Source: Romanomermis culicivorax (lineage: Eukaryota > Nematoda > Enoplea > Mermithida > Mermithidae). From it: a stretch of DNA of 64,000 nt. The stretch lies in contig CAWUHX010000275.1 of the NCBI GenBank assembly GCA_963922205.1, positions 372,001-436,000 of the forward strand, written 5' to 3'. Position 1 is the first letter of the stretch. Each line of letters begins with the position of its first letter. This document shows, in pieces, positions 38,769 to 50,000 of this stretch. The notes beneath the pieces are model-generated. The model was not told where the DNA came from and ran no database searches. It saw only the letters and a list, made by a program, of their open reading frames with translations. A program made the position numbers and the translations under genes.

Positions 38769-39085
38769 TGTTGTAGTATCATTTTCAGTTTGCCACAACT
38801 GTTTTAATGTCACATTACATTCTCACTATCTTTACAACCACTGATAAGCATGTTTACACCATGCTATTCTAATTCAAACTGGGGGACACAATTACTGTAG
38901 TCATTGCATCATGTGCTGGAAATTGGTCAGTGAAAAATTATTCGTTTTGTGCTCCTTACCATCTGGTCGAATCACAAATAAAATCTCAGCTATTTTTGCC
39001 ATTGCCACATTCAATTATTATTTTAAATCATGAGATCAATCATTTCGGGATTTAGAATAATTTCGATTTCGATTTATTTTCGAGT
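38769..39085 (+). mobile_element. LTR of a Gypsy-type element (5' side)
   Basis: Starts TGTTGTAGTATCATTTTCAG and shares about 200 bp (CAACTGTTTTAATGTCAC, GGGGACACAATTACTGTAGTC) with the 3' LTR at 60044. The right boundary is approximate; a leader-like sequence (39100-39305) follows that recurs at 47463-47640. Confidence 0.75.
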
Positions 39086-39099
39086 GGTTTTTTCCTGGC

Positions 39100-39305
39100 G
39101 CTTCCATCCGAAAGGCATACATGCCCCGGCCAAACGAGAAGTAAGTTTTAGTATTAAGGTCTGACTTCTTGGAACTCCTGCCTAAATCATTTTTGGATTC
39201 AAAATCAAATCTTATTCTTGGTGGATCACCAAACAAGAGTCTCAAATAAAATAAAAGAAGAAAATACTTATATAACATAACATCTGGATTAAATTGCCAA
39301 TCCTC
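39100..39305 (+). repeat. Retroelement leader, direct repeat copy 1
   Basis: CATACATGCC, AAGTTTTAGTATTAAGGTCTG and TTCAAAATCAAATCT blocks align in order with 47463-47640. Confidence 0.75.
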
Positions 39306-39319
39306 AGTCATGCTTCATA

Positions 39320-39565
39320 CTGAGTACCCAAGTATTTTGGGTACCTGGGTATACCTACCCGGGTCAATTTCAAAAATGAAACCTGGGTGCTACATAGGTA
39401 TTAGAGTGACCTGTTTACCCGAATTTCTAACAAGATATTCTATGGATAAAACCCTTATATACTCCAATGTTTAAGTATTTAAATATAGTACTCAGGTTGA
39501 GTATGCAAAATACTTGGGTAACATGAGTACCATAAAAACTGGTTACCCAGGTCATAAGATTTTCA
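39320..39565. mobile_element. Short repeat with GGGTACC motifs
   Basis: GAGTACCCAAGTATTTTGGG at the left and AAATACTTGGGTAACATGAG at the right are inverted, with several GGTAC/CCGGGT motifs between. Probably a small MITE. Confidence 0.5.
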
Positions 39566-39581
39566 AAGTGTGAAGCACTAT

Positions 39582-39752
39582 AGTGTGTTTTTTATAAAAT
39601 GCTTACAAATTGAAAAGTGACATAAATCAGTACTGTTATCAAAATGGTTTACATAGAGCCCTTTCTTTAAAATGTTTTGCTCTAAAAATTGTTAAAGGTT
39701 AGGTCAGTGCACTCACAAGTTTCCAGTCATATACGATTTATTGTTCATCAGG
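39582..39752. mobile_element. Partial TATAGTCTG-family MITE
   Basis: The left two thirds of the family are present (TATAGTGTGTTTTTTATAAA). The copy stops abruptly where the Polinton-like coding remnants begin. Confidence 0.7.
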
Positions 39753-39971
39753 TTCTACAAGCACAGAGGCAGTTGTATATGAATTATAAAGTGGTGCATT
39801 TACATGACCAAAGAAGTTTCTAGATGTCGACTTCAAATTCATGCACAGAAATAGTCCATCAAGTTCGTTCCAAGGACCTTCAGAAGATGTTTGTTGAATA
39901 AGCTTCAGTAGTATTATTTGTAAACTGTCCACTACATCAATGCCAAAATCCTCATTACAATATTTACTCAC
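39738..39971 (-). pseudogene. Unknown Polinton-like element protein, C-terminal part
   Basis: The frame contains NEDFGIDVVDSLQIILLKLI and RNFFGHVNAPLYNSYTTA. It duplicates the 20988-21236 fragment and follows the 39985-40311 frame with one apparent frame break, so both may be one protein of about 190 residues. No family recognised. Confidence 0.6.
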
Positions 39972-39984
39972 AATTACTACAATA

Positions 39985-40311
39985 TCAATAGAGTATATCT
40001 ATACCTTCATCATCATACTTTTGTACAGCTTCTGGAGTAAGATTCATCCAGATCTCAAACAAAAGGGGCCCAGCACTGCAGGGTTTTATCAAACCTTCTA
40101 ATGCCTTGGCAAAATGCCAAAACCCTGTCAACTTTCTTTTACCTGTACGATGATCCAGCTCATTGGCTACTTTAGCCAAAATCTTCCATTTGCGCTTGTA
40201 GCCATCATTTATTCCATCCCAAAAATATGAGGCAGCCACATCTTTTTGAGTATAAGGTCTTTTGAGAAAAGTGCCCATACTCAGTGCAACAATTAAAAAA
40301 ATACTCTCCAT
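39985..40311 (-). pseudogene. Unknown Polinton-like element protein, N-terminal part
   Basis: A 108-codon frame opening MESIFLIVALSMGTFLKRPY and carrying YFWDGINDGYKRKWKI and FWHFAKALEGLIKPCSAG. Mostly soluble and Trp/Lys-rich. It is the third or fourth frame in the leftward gene cluster; a virion or replication accessory role is only a guess. Confidence 0.55.
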
Positions 40312-40423
40312 TTTGAAAAAGTAACTAAACAGTAGAAGGAAAAGTTTGAAGACTGAAGATTAAGGAGAATTTACAACTTATATTCATGAAAAATGTTACA
40401 GAATACTTGCAAATCACATTTCA

Positions 40424-40700
40424 CTAGTTTACTGTAGGCTTGAAGATGAGTGCCTGTCTATCAGTTAGCTGCTTCTTCAGTACAGCTGTGCCAGCTTTAT
40501 GCAATGCCTTATTGTATTCTAGACATTTTGGGCACATTTAAATAGTAAAGAATGTTTTGCCCTGAGACAGCTGGAAACACTCCTGTTCACAGCTATTCTT
40601 TTGACAAAAATAACACAGTTCAATCATTAAGGGATACATGGCTCTCAGCAAGTTTGGAGTGCAGAATTCAATGGGAGCTTTAACTTTTTTTGACTCGATC
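40424..40700 (-). pseudogene. Small Cys-rich protein remnant
   Basis: Reads KVKAPIEFCTPNLLRAMYPL then CYFCQKNSCEQECF, a stop, and in frame MCPKCLEYNKALHKAGTA. The CxxC pairs suggest a zinc-binding protein. It lies between the integrase remnant and the 40311 frame on the same strand. Confidence 0.45.
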
Positions 40701-40907
40701 CTAGTTGATCAAATGATTAAAATAATTTTGAAGTTGCTTATAATACTGAAATATCAGGCACAGGTAAAAATTTTTAGACCTGCAAATCATTGTTTAGTTT
40801 TCATACTGTAGCTATAATCTTATCAAATCTGTCACCCAACTATTGAATTTATTTGGGTGCCCCTCCCATTTAATAAAGTATTCAGTTTTCTTGGCCCTTT
40901 TTCTCTT

Positions 40908-41378
40908 TCATATAATCCTTTCTATAATGCAGACATCTGTAATCTCATCAACTTTCTGTAATTCTGGTTCATAAAATACACCCTGTATGACTTCTCCAAG
41001 CTGATCTTCTGCTATATATACAGGAGGATGTCTAGCTTTTTGCTCACAAATGACAAAAACTTCATCACTTCAATTGGGAGTGTAACCCTTCTCAAACATG
41101 ATTTTAACTTTGCTTATGTGTACCTTGTCACCAGGGACCAGTTTAAATTTTACACTAGACTTACATTTCCTGAAAATATCAGTAACTAGTACAATATTCC
41201 TGGAGTAATGGCATCTAGCATACTTGTATACAGTATATGTTGGCTGTTTTTGTAACCATTCCTTAACAGAACGCAGGGTGACCCTGGGATTACTATCTTT
41301 TGCCTGTCGTAACAGATTCTGAACACTACAATAGTCTGTGCTTGGGTTGAAGTATATGCTTTCAAAGAGCTTGTCCAT
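40908..41378 (-). pseudogene. Polinton/Maverick-type integrase, catalytic core deleted
   Basis: The N-terminal part (MDKLFESIYFNPSTDYCSVQ, then VKEWLQKQPTYTVYKYARCH) and the C-terminal part (PGDKVHISKVKIMFEKGYTP) match the outer regions of the retroviral-like integrases of Polintons. The DDE core that should lie between YSRN and PGDKV is missing, so the protein cannot join DNA. A TGA at a conserved Trp (PN-stop-SDEVFV) also interrupts the tail. It shares strand and order with the neighbouring element genes. Confidence 0.82.
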
Positions 41379-41446
41379 TTTTTAAAGCATGCTGCTGTCA
41401 AACTTTTTATTATACATCTGCAAGATTGAATCTGACACTTTTTGTA

Positions 41447-41623
41447 CTAGTTCCTGGTTTTTTTGTTAATAAGTTCTCCAAGTATCTCCTTAACAATTTC
41501 AATAGTCAGTATTGTTAGTACAGCCAAAAGAGCCACACAATACCATATCTCAGTAAAAACTGTTTTCCCATTATGCCTTTCCAGGCAAGCTAGAAAATGT
41601 TCAATAGTGTGGTTAGCATCCAT
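41447..41623 (-). CDS. Small intact single-pass membrane protein ORF (58 aa)
   Basis: An uninterrupted frame from ATG at 41623 to TAG at 41447. It encodes MDANHTIEHFLACLERHNGK, then one membrane helix around WYCVALLAVLTILTIEIV and a basic tail ending NKKTRN. It lies 68 bp upstream of the integrase remnant on the same strand, so it is probably an element gene. It has no recognised family and is short enough for usual ORF cut-offs to miss it. Confidence 0.6.
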   Translation of the reverse strand: MDANHTIEHFLACLERHNGKTVFTEIWYCVALLAVLTILTIEIVKEILGELINKKTRN

Positions 41624-41739
41624 GTTTTTTTTTCATTTTCGAGAACCAGCCAACTTTCATAGCCACCAATACATAAAAAAACCAATCAATTTTCAAAATG
41701 AGCCAGTTGTTGTTTGTTTACCTAAAGTTTATTAATTGA

Positions 41740-42190
41740 AAGCCTTCCCACTACATGAAACATTTTATGTAGTCCTTGTAGATGAAAAACGTCTGGCATA
41801 CTTTTCTACTAGTGAAAGTTGCAAATAAATAAAATTGAAACAGCTGTGAGGTACAGTATTACAAGCTCAAGTGATTCACATGCTTATTGTTGTGAATCAA
41901 AGCTAGCTAGAAGGCAAGAAATACTTTTATGCAAAGGTAGTTGAGAAAATGACTCATAAAGTGACTGCTTGTCTAAAGAAAAGTGATGTAAGCAAGAAAG
42001 TTTTTATATGTGCATTTTGATTAAATTTGATTTGAAAGACAGATCAAAAAGTGAGATAAGAAAAAGCCTGAAAAAACCAGTTTATTTCAGCATGAATCAT
42101 CAGAAAAAGTGAGAAAGATGTGACACTTGATGGAATTGATGAATAAGTTTTACTCTTCTGACTCAGCCTACAGTAATCCTACCCAGAAAA
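41740..42190. promoter_or_regulatory. Divergent intergenic promoter region of the Polinton-like element
   Basis: Non-coding stretch between the leftward cluster (small membrane ORF, integrase) and the rightward cluster (zinc finger, polymerase). No other gene is visible here. Confidence 0.5.
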
Positions 42191-42198
42191 GTATAAAA
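42191..42198 (+). promoter_or_regulatory. TATA box upstream of the zinc-finger ORF
   Basis: GTATAAAAGC lies about 105 bp upstream of the ATG at 42297, in the right position for a transcription start with a short leader. Confidence 0.6.
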
Positions 42199-42296
42199 GC
42201 AGAAAAAATTGGTCCAAGCTCATTTGTGATTTCTATCGGCTTGAAGAAAGGGGAATTTATTGATGTTCTTTCATTTAATATTTCATTTATTTCATA

Positions 42297-42614
42297 ATGG
42301 AAAATGATAATACATTATTTAAATGTATGGAGTGTGAAAAGGTCTTCCACCAGAAATTTTATTTGGAGCATCACAAGGGTGTGAGGTACAGGTGCCCAAT
42401 GTGCACAAGTATTTTTACCTTGAAGAAGAACCTGTTGAGGCATCATACCAAGCAGCACAGCCAAACGGGATGCCTTTACTGCAATGGCAATTTCACAGAT
42501 CAAAAATCATTACTGGTGAAGAAACATTGTCAACAGTGCCTAGCTGTAAAACCAGATCAAAATGCACCCATGGAATTGGAAGAAAAATCAGAAGATTATG
42601 GGCAACCCATTTAA
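42297..42614 (+). CDS. C2H2-type zinc-finger protein of the Polinton-like element
   Basis: An intact 105-codon frame with at least two Cys2His2-like fingers (CMECEKVFHQKFYLEHHKG; CPMCTSIFTLKKNLLRHH) and a third CxxC (GCLYCNGNF), then an acidic end. It stops 24 bp before the polymerase frame on the same strand; it may be a separate regulator or the N-terminus of the polymerase split by a nonsense change. Confidence 0.7.
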   Translation: MENDNTLFKCMECEKVFHQKFYLEHHKGVRYRCPMCTSIFTLKKNLLRHHTKQHSQTGCLYCNGNFTDQKSLLVKKHCQQCLAVKPDQNAPMELEEKSEDYGQPI

Positions 42615-42638
42615 GAAGAGAATGATTAGCCTCCTGAC

Positions 42639-45600
42639 ATGGTGGAATATCCAGAGGATGTCCAACAACAAATGAAAGACTATTGGTCCCTAATTAGAAC
42701 AAAGAGGTCCATTGTAAATATGTTTGAGCACACATACAATTATCGATGGGGAGCTATTGGCGATGTCAAAGCCATGTTAGATGATATTTACAAAAGTGAA
42801 AAAGAGTGCTTTAAAAATAATGGTGCCATTGGATGCCTATTGAAAAACCGAGAATCAGGTGAGTTAAAATACTGGTATGCATGTCACAAAAACTTCACAA
42901 ACTTAGATCAACCAGTTCTCATAAAAAATGGACATGATTTAAGTCAATTAGTTGAAACTATGGGGAATATTGATTTTGAGGAAAAATTTACTCGCCCAGA
43001 TACAAAGTGGACTTTATATCTTATAAGCAATATTGAATTTTATGTTATACCTCAAAAAAATTTTGTGGTAGGGTGTAAAGATGTTTGCTTGCCAGGAATA
43101 GTTTCTCACCAACAAAATAACCTCTTATGTATGACCTATGACAGTCAAAGAAATAAATTTACTGATAATCTTTGCTTGTTTCACTGTATAGCTCAATGCC
43201 TTACTGGAAATCTTGAAAATAAGAATAGTGTTTTCAAACTTTTTATCAAATATTGTCAAAAGAAAAAAATTCCTGAAATTATAGAATCGTTTTTTCTGGA
43301 GTTCCTTACACTGATCTAGAAATGATTGAAGAATTATTTCATATAGATGTACAGGTTTTCTATTTAGACATAGTGAAAGAAATAGCAGTGTGCTGGAAAA
43401 ATGTAGTACAAAAATATAACAAACTTCTCAATTTGGATGTTTCTTTTGTTGAAAATGGAAAAGCTCATTACAGCTATATTGTAAATTTAGATCAATATGC
43501 AAAGAGATATTCACGTCTTTCTTGTAACAGATTATTCAGAAAAAAGGAAAAACTCAATGACCATGCCAAAAATCACTGTCATGAGGGAGAAACTGTACAA
43601 AAATTTCCAAGTGGTGTATATATGGTCAAAAAGTCAATATTTAATCAGCTAAAAGAGTTGGAGATTTTTGTAAATGAAACTCAACATTTTTGTCCATTCT
43701 ATGCTGTGTATGACTTTGAAGCCATCCTTGCCAAAAAACCTCATCAGAATTCAGAAAAATTAACTTTTATAACTCAACACCAATCAGTTTCATGTGCTGT
43801 TGCAACAAATGTTCCTGGGTTCACCCCAATTTGCTTTGTGAAGAATGATCCTGATATTTTAGTACAAAAAATGCTAAAGCATCTTGAACTGATTAGCTTT
43901 AGGCAAAATGAAATTTTGTCTAACCAATGTAAGTCAGTTTTGGAACATTTAGACTCTATGATATCGAGTTCCAGAGCATATGTATAAGAATTATATGACA
44001 GAAAAAAAGATTCCAAAAGGGGTATTTGAACTCAATCATTGGTGTTAAAAATCAACTTGAGAGGTATTGCACTCAGCTAACATGCCTGGGATTTAACTCT
44101 GTAAAGTATGATATCAATCTCATCAAGAGAAATATTTTTCCAAAGCTTGTTCAACAAGTAAGGGAAAATAAGGGAAGTCCATGGCCAAAAGCAATTTTAA
44201 GAAATGGAGCATTTTTATGTCTCTCTACTGAAAATCTTAAATTCCTAGACATATCATTATATTTAGCCCCTGGCTTCAGCCGTGACACATTTATGAGAGC
44301 ATATGGGGCTTCTCTTGCTAAGGCCAAATTCTCATATGAGTATGTGGACTCTTTTGAAAAATTGAGTGAAACTTCATTACCACCACCTGGAGGTTTTTAT
44401 AGTAACCTTAGGAAAGAATACATTACTAAAGAAGACTATGAAATCTGTCAAAGGTACTAGACAGAGAATCAAATGGAAACACTGATAGATTTTCTAATAT
44501 TTTATAACCTTAGAGATGTCCTTCCATTTGTAGAAGCAGTCAGCCTAATGGCAAAGCCTTATTGGGACCAATTCCATATTGACATCTTTAGAGAAGCTAT
44601 GTCTTTGCCTGGAGTAACTGTAAGATACTTGTTCAAAAGTATCCCAGACACCCAGTTTTCTCTTTTTTCAGAAAAAAACTACATTATTCTCTCAAGTCAA
44701 GTATGTGAGGTGGCTTGGCAATGGTAATGACCCGTTTGGCTATTTCTAATAAAACTTTTGTCAGAAATAACCCTGAAAAACCCATGAAAACCATCATTGG
44801 CTTGGACTTTAATGCACTGTACCTATGGGCTCAGTCAATGCCAACACCAACAGGCTTTTTTGATCACTGGGTTCTCAAACAAAATAAGTTCCACAAAATA
44901 AAAAGAGCTAAAAAAGTCTCAATTGAATGGCTTAAAAAAGAAAACTGGGAAAATGCCCATTTCATTCAGCATCTGGGGAATGGTAAAGAGAAATGCATAG
45001 GCCCCAAGCACTTGCCTGTGGATGGTTACTGCCAGGATAGGAATACAGTATACGAGTTTTATGGGTGTTACTCGCATTGCCACAACTGTACACTTGATAA
45101 GGCAAACACTAAAAAAGATAGTGTTGAAAAGCATGCTAAATGACTCGAAAAAGAGACCTATATAAGATCATTAGGCCATAATTTAATAACAATTTGGGAG
45201 CGCCAATAAGAAGCTGAAGGCCAGAAATATATACAGACAAGAAGCAAAAACTGTCCTCATTTCTTCTGAAGGTATCAGTTCCACAAATATGTAGATAAAA
45301 ATTGCATGGAAAGAGCCATTTTGGATGGGTCTGTATTTGGCTTTGCAAGAGTAGATATCTATACACCAGATTCTCTGAAAGAACTATATGCTGACTTCCC
45401 GCCAATCATAAAGCATGCTGAAGCGGGTAGAAATGATGCTGTTGAGCTCATGAAACAATATACAAAAAACACTAATCAGTTGAAAAAACCTATAAAGAAC
45501 TTAATCAGCAGCTATTTTGGGATAGAGCTTATGATCTCGACCCCAATGATTCAGTTTCTTGTAAAATGTGGTCTTATCTTAGAAAAAATTCACGAGGTTG

Positions 45601-46452
45601 TTCAGTTTGATGAAACCACACCCTTTGAAGCATTCAGAGACAAGGTCACAAAGCATAGACAAGAAGGAGATGCTAATCCAGAATTGTCCATGATAGCAGA
45701 TACATTTAAGCTGATAGGCAACACTGGTTATGGAAAAACTCTAACTAATAAAGAAAGTGGTGTTGATGTTATATACACTGACTATGAAAAAGCTTCTGAA
45801 CTTGGTCTGAGCCCATACATAAAAAACTCAAATGTATAACAGATAACTGTTATGAAGTCCACATGAGGAAAAAAGAAATTGCCTTGAACTTTCCTATTGT
45901 AGTTGGCCTTTCAGTTTATAACTGGGCCGAAATTCGAATGCTGGAATTTTTTATGATGTCTTACAAAAATATTTTGATCCAGCAAATTATCAGTACATGG
46001 AAACAGACACTGACAGCATCTACCTCACAATATCTGAATCTAACCTCTTAGATATAGTAAAACCAGAACTGAGGAACGAATTTATGGATAAAGTATACCC
46101 CAAATGGTTTCTTACAAAAACAGAGCAAAAAAGAATACCTGGATTACTAAAAGTTGAGTGGCAGGGGACATCCATGTGTTGTCTTTCAGCAAAAACATAT
46201 ATTGGGGTAGGGGAAGGTGAAAAGAAGATCAGCTGTAAGGGGGTGATGAAAAAGATCAATGACCTCACCTTTGAAAAGTATGCAGCTGTACTAGAAACAA
46301 TGGAACCCTGAACTGGAACAAACATTGGTTTCAGAATGTTACCAGATGATAAAATCTGGACATATGTCCAAGAAAAACAGTGTCTCCCATACCTTTATGT
46401 AAAAAGAAAAGTCCTAGAAGGTGACATAAAAACTGTACCATTGGACTTGTGA
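42639..46452 (+). pseudogene. Protein-primed family B DNA polymerase, disrupted
   Basis: Fragments in order give a protein of about 1,250 residues like Polinton polymerases. The N-terminal part includes DNLCLFHCIAQCL, reminiscent of an OTU-like Asp-x-x-Cys motif (inference). Exonuclease motifs follow: YAVYDFEAIL and LGFNSVKYDINL. Polymerase motif A (GLDFNALYLWAQSMPTPTG), motif B (GNTGYGKTLTNKE) and motif C (METDTDSIYL) are all recognisable, as is the C-terminal KRKVLEGDIKTVPLDL. Breaks: frameshifts near 43285, 43980, 44700, 45140 and 45840-45990, TAG at 44458 at a likely Trp codon and TGA at 46309. The role would be replication of the element; this copy is dead. Confidence 0.85.
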
Positions 46453-46610
46453 TGTTTCTTTCATTTATCTATTTTTTAAACCATGGTTATATTTGTATGT
46501 CTACTGTGTAGACATTCTTACTCTAACACAAAGAAACGAATATTTCAGCAGCACAAAAAAACGAATTGCCAGTTCAATTTTTAAATTTTGTGATCTTTTA
46601 GCAAGGCACT

Positions 46611-46800
46611 AGAGGCATGGTGAGGAGCCACTGATGGTCTAGAGTCATGCAACTCTATGCTGGGTTTCAGGTGCATGGTGAGGAGCCACTGATGGCCTGG
46701 AGTTGAGCATATATGTGTGTGTGTGTGTGCAGGATGCTAGGTGCATGGTGAGGAGCCAATGATGGTCTGACATCAGGCTACTATGTGTAGTGCATGACTT
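46611..46800. repeat. Three tandem copies of an approximately 63-bp repeat
   Basis: GGTGCATGGTGAGGAGCCAC and TGATGGTCT recur at about 46616, 46672 and 46740. A (GT)n run sits in the second unit. It lies just past the polymerase end. Confidence 0.85.
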
Positions 46801-46849
46801 CTGATAATTCTGACTCAAATAATACATGACTATTCTCCAATTTGTGGGT

Positions 46850-47460
46850 ACTTTCTATGAACGTACTGGTGCCACATGTGTATTAGCCTCCCCAAGGCTG
46901 GTGCTGGGACTGATCCTGTGATCAGTGTGAATGAGTACACAATTTCTGTTGATATATCACATGAGTTTCCTATGTAGGCTAGCTATATAAAGCTTGAAGC
47001 AGCAGCTTCAGCTTTATTAGCTAGGCGAACTTTCCTCCACCCCAACAGGCATGGCGGTGGCTGTGGGGGTGGCGGAAGCAGTGGTGTCTAATAACTAAGA
47101 GCACAAACAGTAGAGTCCCGCACTCAATTTAGGCTTTTGTTCTAAATGGGTCATGTTGGGTGCCAATCGATAGATCTCATTGAGCTGGTTTCGAAAAGTA
47201 CCATATATGTCACATTATCTTGAGTTTTGACAGATATCTGGGTGGACCAAGTTTTGGCAACTACCCCAGGTGTAAGTCATGCTTCTTTCCAGCTGGAAAA
47301 ATGATGTCATAGAAGTCGGAAGAAGGTCGGCTATGTTTTGTGTGAGAGTCACTGATGCAAATTTTTTTACAAGTTCAACGCATATGTTTTGCATATAGAG
47401 TGGATCAATTTTATGATCAGGCCCCCCCTCTATACTGCTAGCATTTGTCCGTTAAGAAGA
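46850..47460. other. Non-coding spacer with TATA-like sequence
   Basis: Contains GCTATATAAAGC at about 46981 followed by GC-rich text, and a TTTGGCAACTACCCC at about 47252 that could resemble a primer-binding site. It may be the remains of a different LTR, but no partner copy exists in the window. Confidence 0.3.
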
Positions 47461-47462
47461 GG

Positions 47463-47640
47463 CGTACATGCCTGGCCCAGCGCTAAGTAAGTCTTAGTAT
47501 TAAGGTCTGAACCTCTTGGTAAAAACTCCTGTAAAATCATTTTGAACTCAAAATCAAATCTAAATATTTTTGGTCCATTACCAGCTGAGAGTCTCAAAAG
47601 AAGAAAAGAAAATATAACACTGGTGATCTGTTTAGGTTCA
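47463..47640 (+). repeat. Retroelement leader, direct repeat copy 2
   Basis: Aligns with 39100-39305 with clear divergence, and runs into the gag region below. Confidence 0.75.
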
Positions 47641-47752
47641 CTAAGTACTCACTTTATCTGTGTTGAGGCCTAGTTTCCTTTACTTCTAATTGAATACTGG
47701 AGGCTAGATCTCGTAGGACATCTGCTTTAGGATATTTTCCGGGTTTTTATAA

Positions 47753-50000
47753 ATGCTAACAAATTCACAAAAAATTCCTCATACCCTACTGGCGAATAGT
47801 GCTTCGCTAGTTGCTCCCATGGCACCTAGCGCTTCGCTATTTGCCTCTGAGTCCTCAAATAATTTAGTTTCTGCGCAACCGGCGCAAGATGTGCAGTTAG
47901 TTGCACCATCGACTCTCACTTTACCACAGGTGGGATTGGGTCCTCCAGATTCTGTGGATCAGGCACAACTCTCAGCGCATCTGGCGCACAGAACTCAACC
48001 TCAGGTACCTCAAAATTTATGTGCTCAGTCACCTTACGTAGTTAATATTCTGAATTCAGCTCAACCTACTCCTGTTAATCCTGTTTCCTTTGCGCCGCAG
48101 CCTCAGTTGGTAGCTGCTCCAGTTTTGCAATTGGCAACTGCTCCTATTGGGGTTACCGATTCTCAAGTAAACATTGCCTCATGAATTCAGTCATCACTGT
48201 TGTGCCCTGCTATTTCTAGCTCTCAACAAACTTCTTTACAACCTGTTTCTTCTGATTCTGTAAATGTTGATTATTCATTACTGTCCTCATCTCGCCCTCG
48301 TAAGAGTAGGAAATCTCAGCCTAAAAGCATTGGTGATAGCTTCAGCACAGTTAACTGCCCTGGCAGAAGCTACTAAGTTACTTACACAAAATATTCCTTC
48401 TACTGCTACTGTTAATCAAATTCTCGGTTTTGTTGAAGACAAAACCCGAGGTAGTGAGGAACAAAATTTGTGACTTTTGAACGAATTTCAAGAGAAGCAA
48501 ATGAAGCTTTCGGAAACTCAACAAAATCAAACTACTACTATTTCTGCAACCCTGAGTATTTTAATGGAGCCAGTTGAACTTCTCATTTCTGCTAATTCTG
48601 TTAATTCTTCTGCCGTAAATCACATACGTAATTTAGCTAAACCTCTTATTACTGTACCTCAACCTGAACATCTTGCTTCTTAGAGTATACTTATCACTAG
48701 TACTGTACCTGGTACATCTCCCATAACTGCCATAGCTCCTGTAATTAAGTTAAAAATTCATAATTCTGAGCAATCTAATCCTCCTAGTCACCGCAATTCT
48801 TCCTTAATTGAAGAAGAGGATATACCTCAGTCTAAGATACCTCATAATTCCTTGCATACTGTTCCTTCTCCTGTTTTTCCCGACTATCCTCCAGTTAATT
48901 TTTCACATAACTATGGTTACCACACTGCTGATATTCACTACCCATCACATCATGATGAGGAAAGCTGAATTGAGGGAATAGTTAAGAATATCACACCTCT
49001 TTGCATTAACAAAGCAACTCGCGATAAGCCGTTGCTACGTTTTTTCATTTGTCTCGAAAGTGAGTTTGGTTTTGACTTAAGTAATTATGTCAAGATCAGT
49101 GCACCTCACAGATTAACTCATGATGCTCCAGGTGATACTTATCAGGACATCAACAATTATGAAGAAGCTAAGCATATGTTAATGTTCTCTGTTGCTCCTA
49201 CCTGCGATAAGATGAACCTTGAAGGTGAGTTAGACTCCATGACCCCGGGCTCTGGGAAACACCCCACTGCTTTTCTCAGCCAAGTCATGACTTACGTTCA
49301 ACTTCTATTTCAAGATAAGGATCAGAAATTCGGCCATCAGGAAGTCATTAAGACGTTTTTGATAAAAATGCCTATTTTCTACCAAATTTCAATTGGTGAC
49401 TATTCCCAGAAATTTTCTACTGTTCAACAACTTGCCACTGCTGTGTCTAAAGCTCCTAAGATTCTTGATGCTATGAAAGCCGAGATTGGTACTGCAGAAT
49501 GACCCATTCTCATCAATCAAGCTGATTCTCATTCTCAACCTCAACCTCCTACTCCTCCTTCTCAGAGACGTCATGATGGAAGACGTTTTTCTCATTCACA
49601 ATCTCCTCATCGTAATTCTGATAATTCCACTTCTGATTAACCTAGAGTATCTTTTAGTGAAGCTACTGTTCCTGTAAGTAAGATTACTGATCTCCTTTAG
49701 CAGATTGCTGATGGAATTCATAATAGTAGGCAACCTGCTTTCACTTCTGAGTCTCAACCTTCTCACTCTCAATATCCAACAAATAAGAGTTGCAATAACT
49801 CTGCTCATCATGATTTTTCCTCCTCACGCAGCAGGGATCAATCACATTCTGATAATCATTCGGACTTTCATTCTCATTATGATAGGTCTCAGAGTAAGGA
49901 TTGTGACAGACCTTTATCTATCCAATCCACCAGTCCTTGGTGTGAGGCTCATAAAAGCAACATGCACAACACTGCAGATTGCAAATGGCTAAAGCGCGTT
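47753..50000 (+). pseudogene. Gypsy-type gag
   Basis: Opens with a Pro/Ala/Ser/Gln-rich stretch (47753-48184). The capsid-like part is at 49032-49502 (FFICLESEFGFDLSNYVKIS; MLMFSVAPTCDKMNLEGELD; KTFLIKMPIFYQISIG). An Arg/Ser-rich linker and a zinc knuckle WCEAHKSNMHNTADCKWL (about 49940-49992) follow. Several in-frame stops (ends at 48184, 48473, 48683, 49502, 49640) break it. Its role would be packaging element RNA in virus-like particles. Confidence 0.75.
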
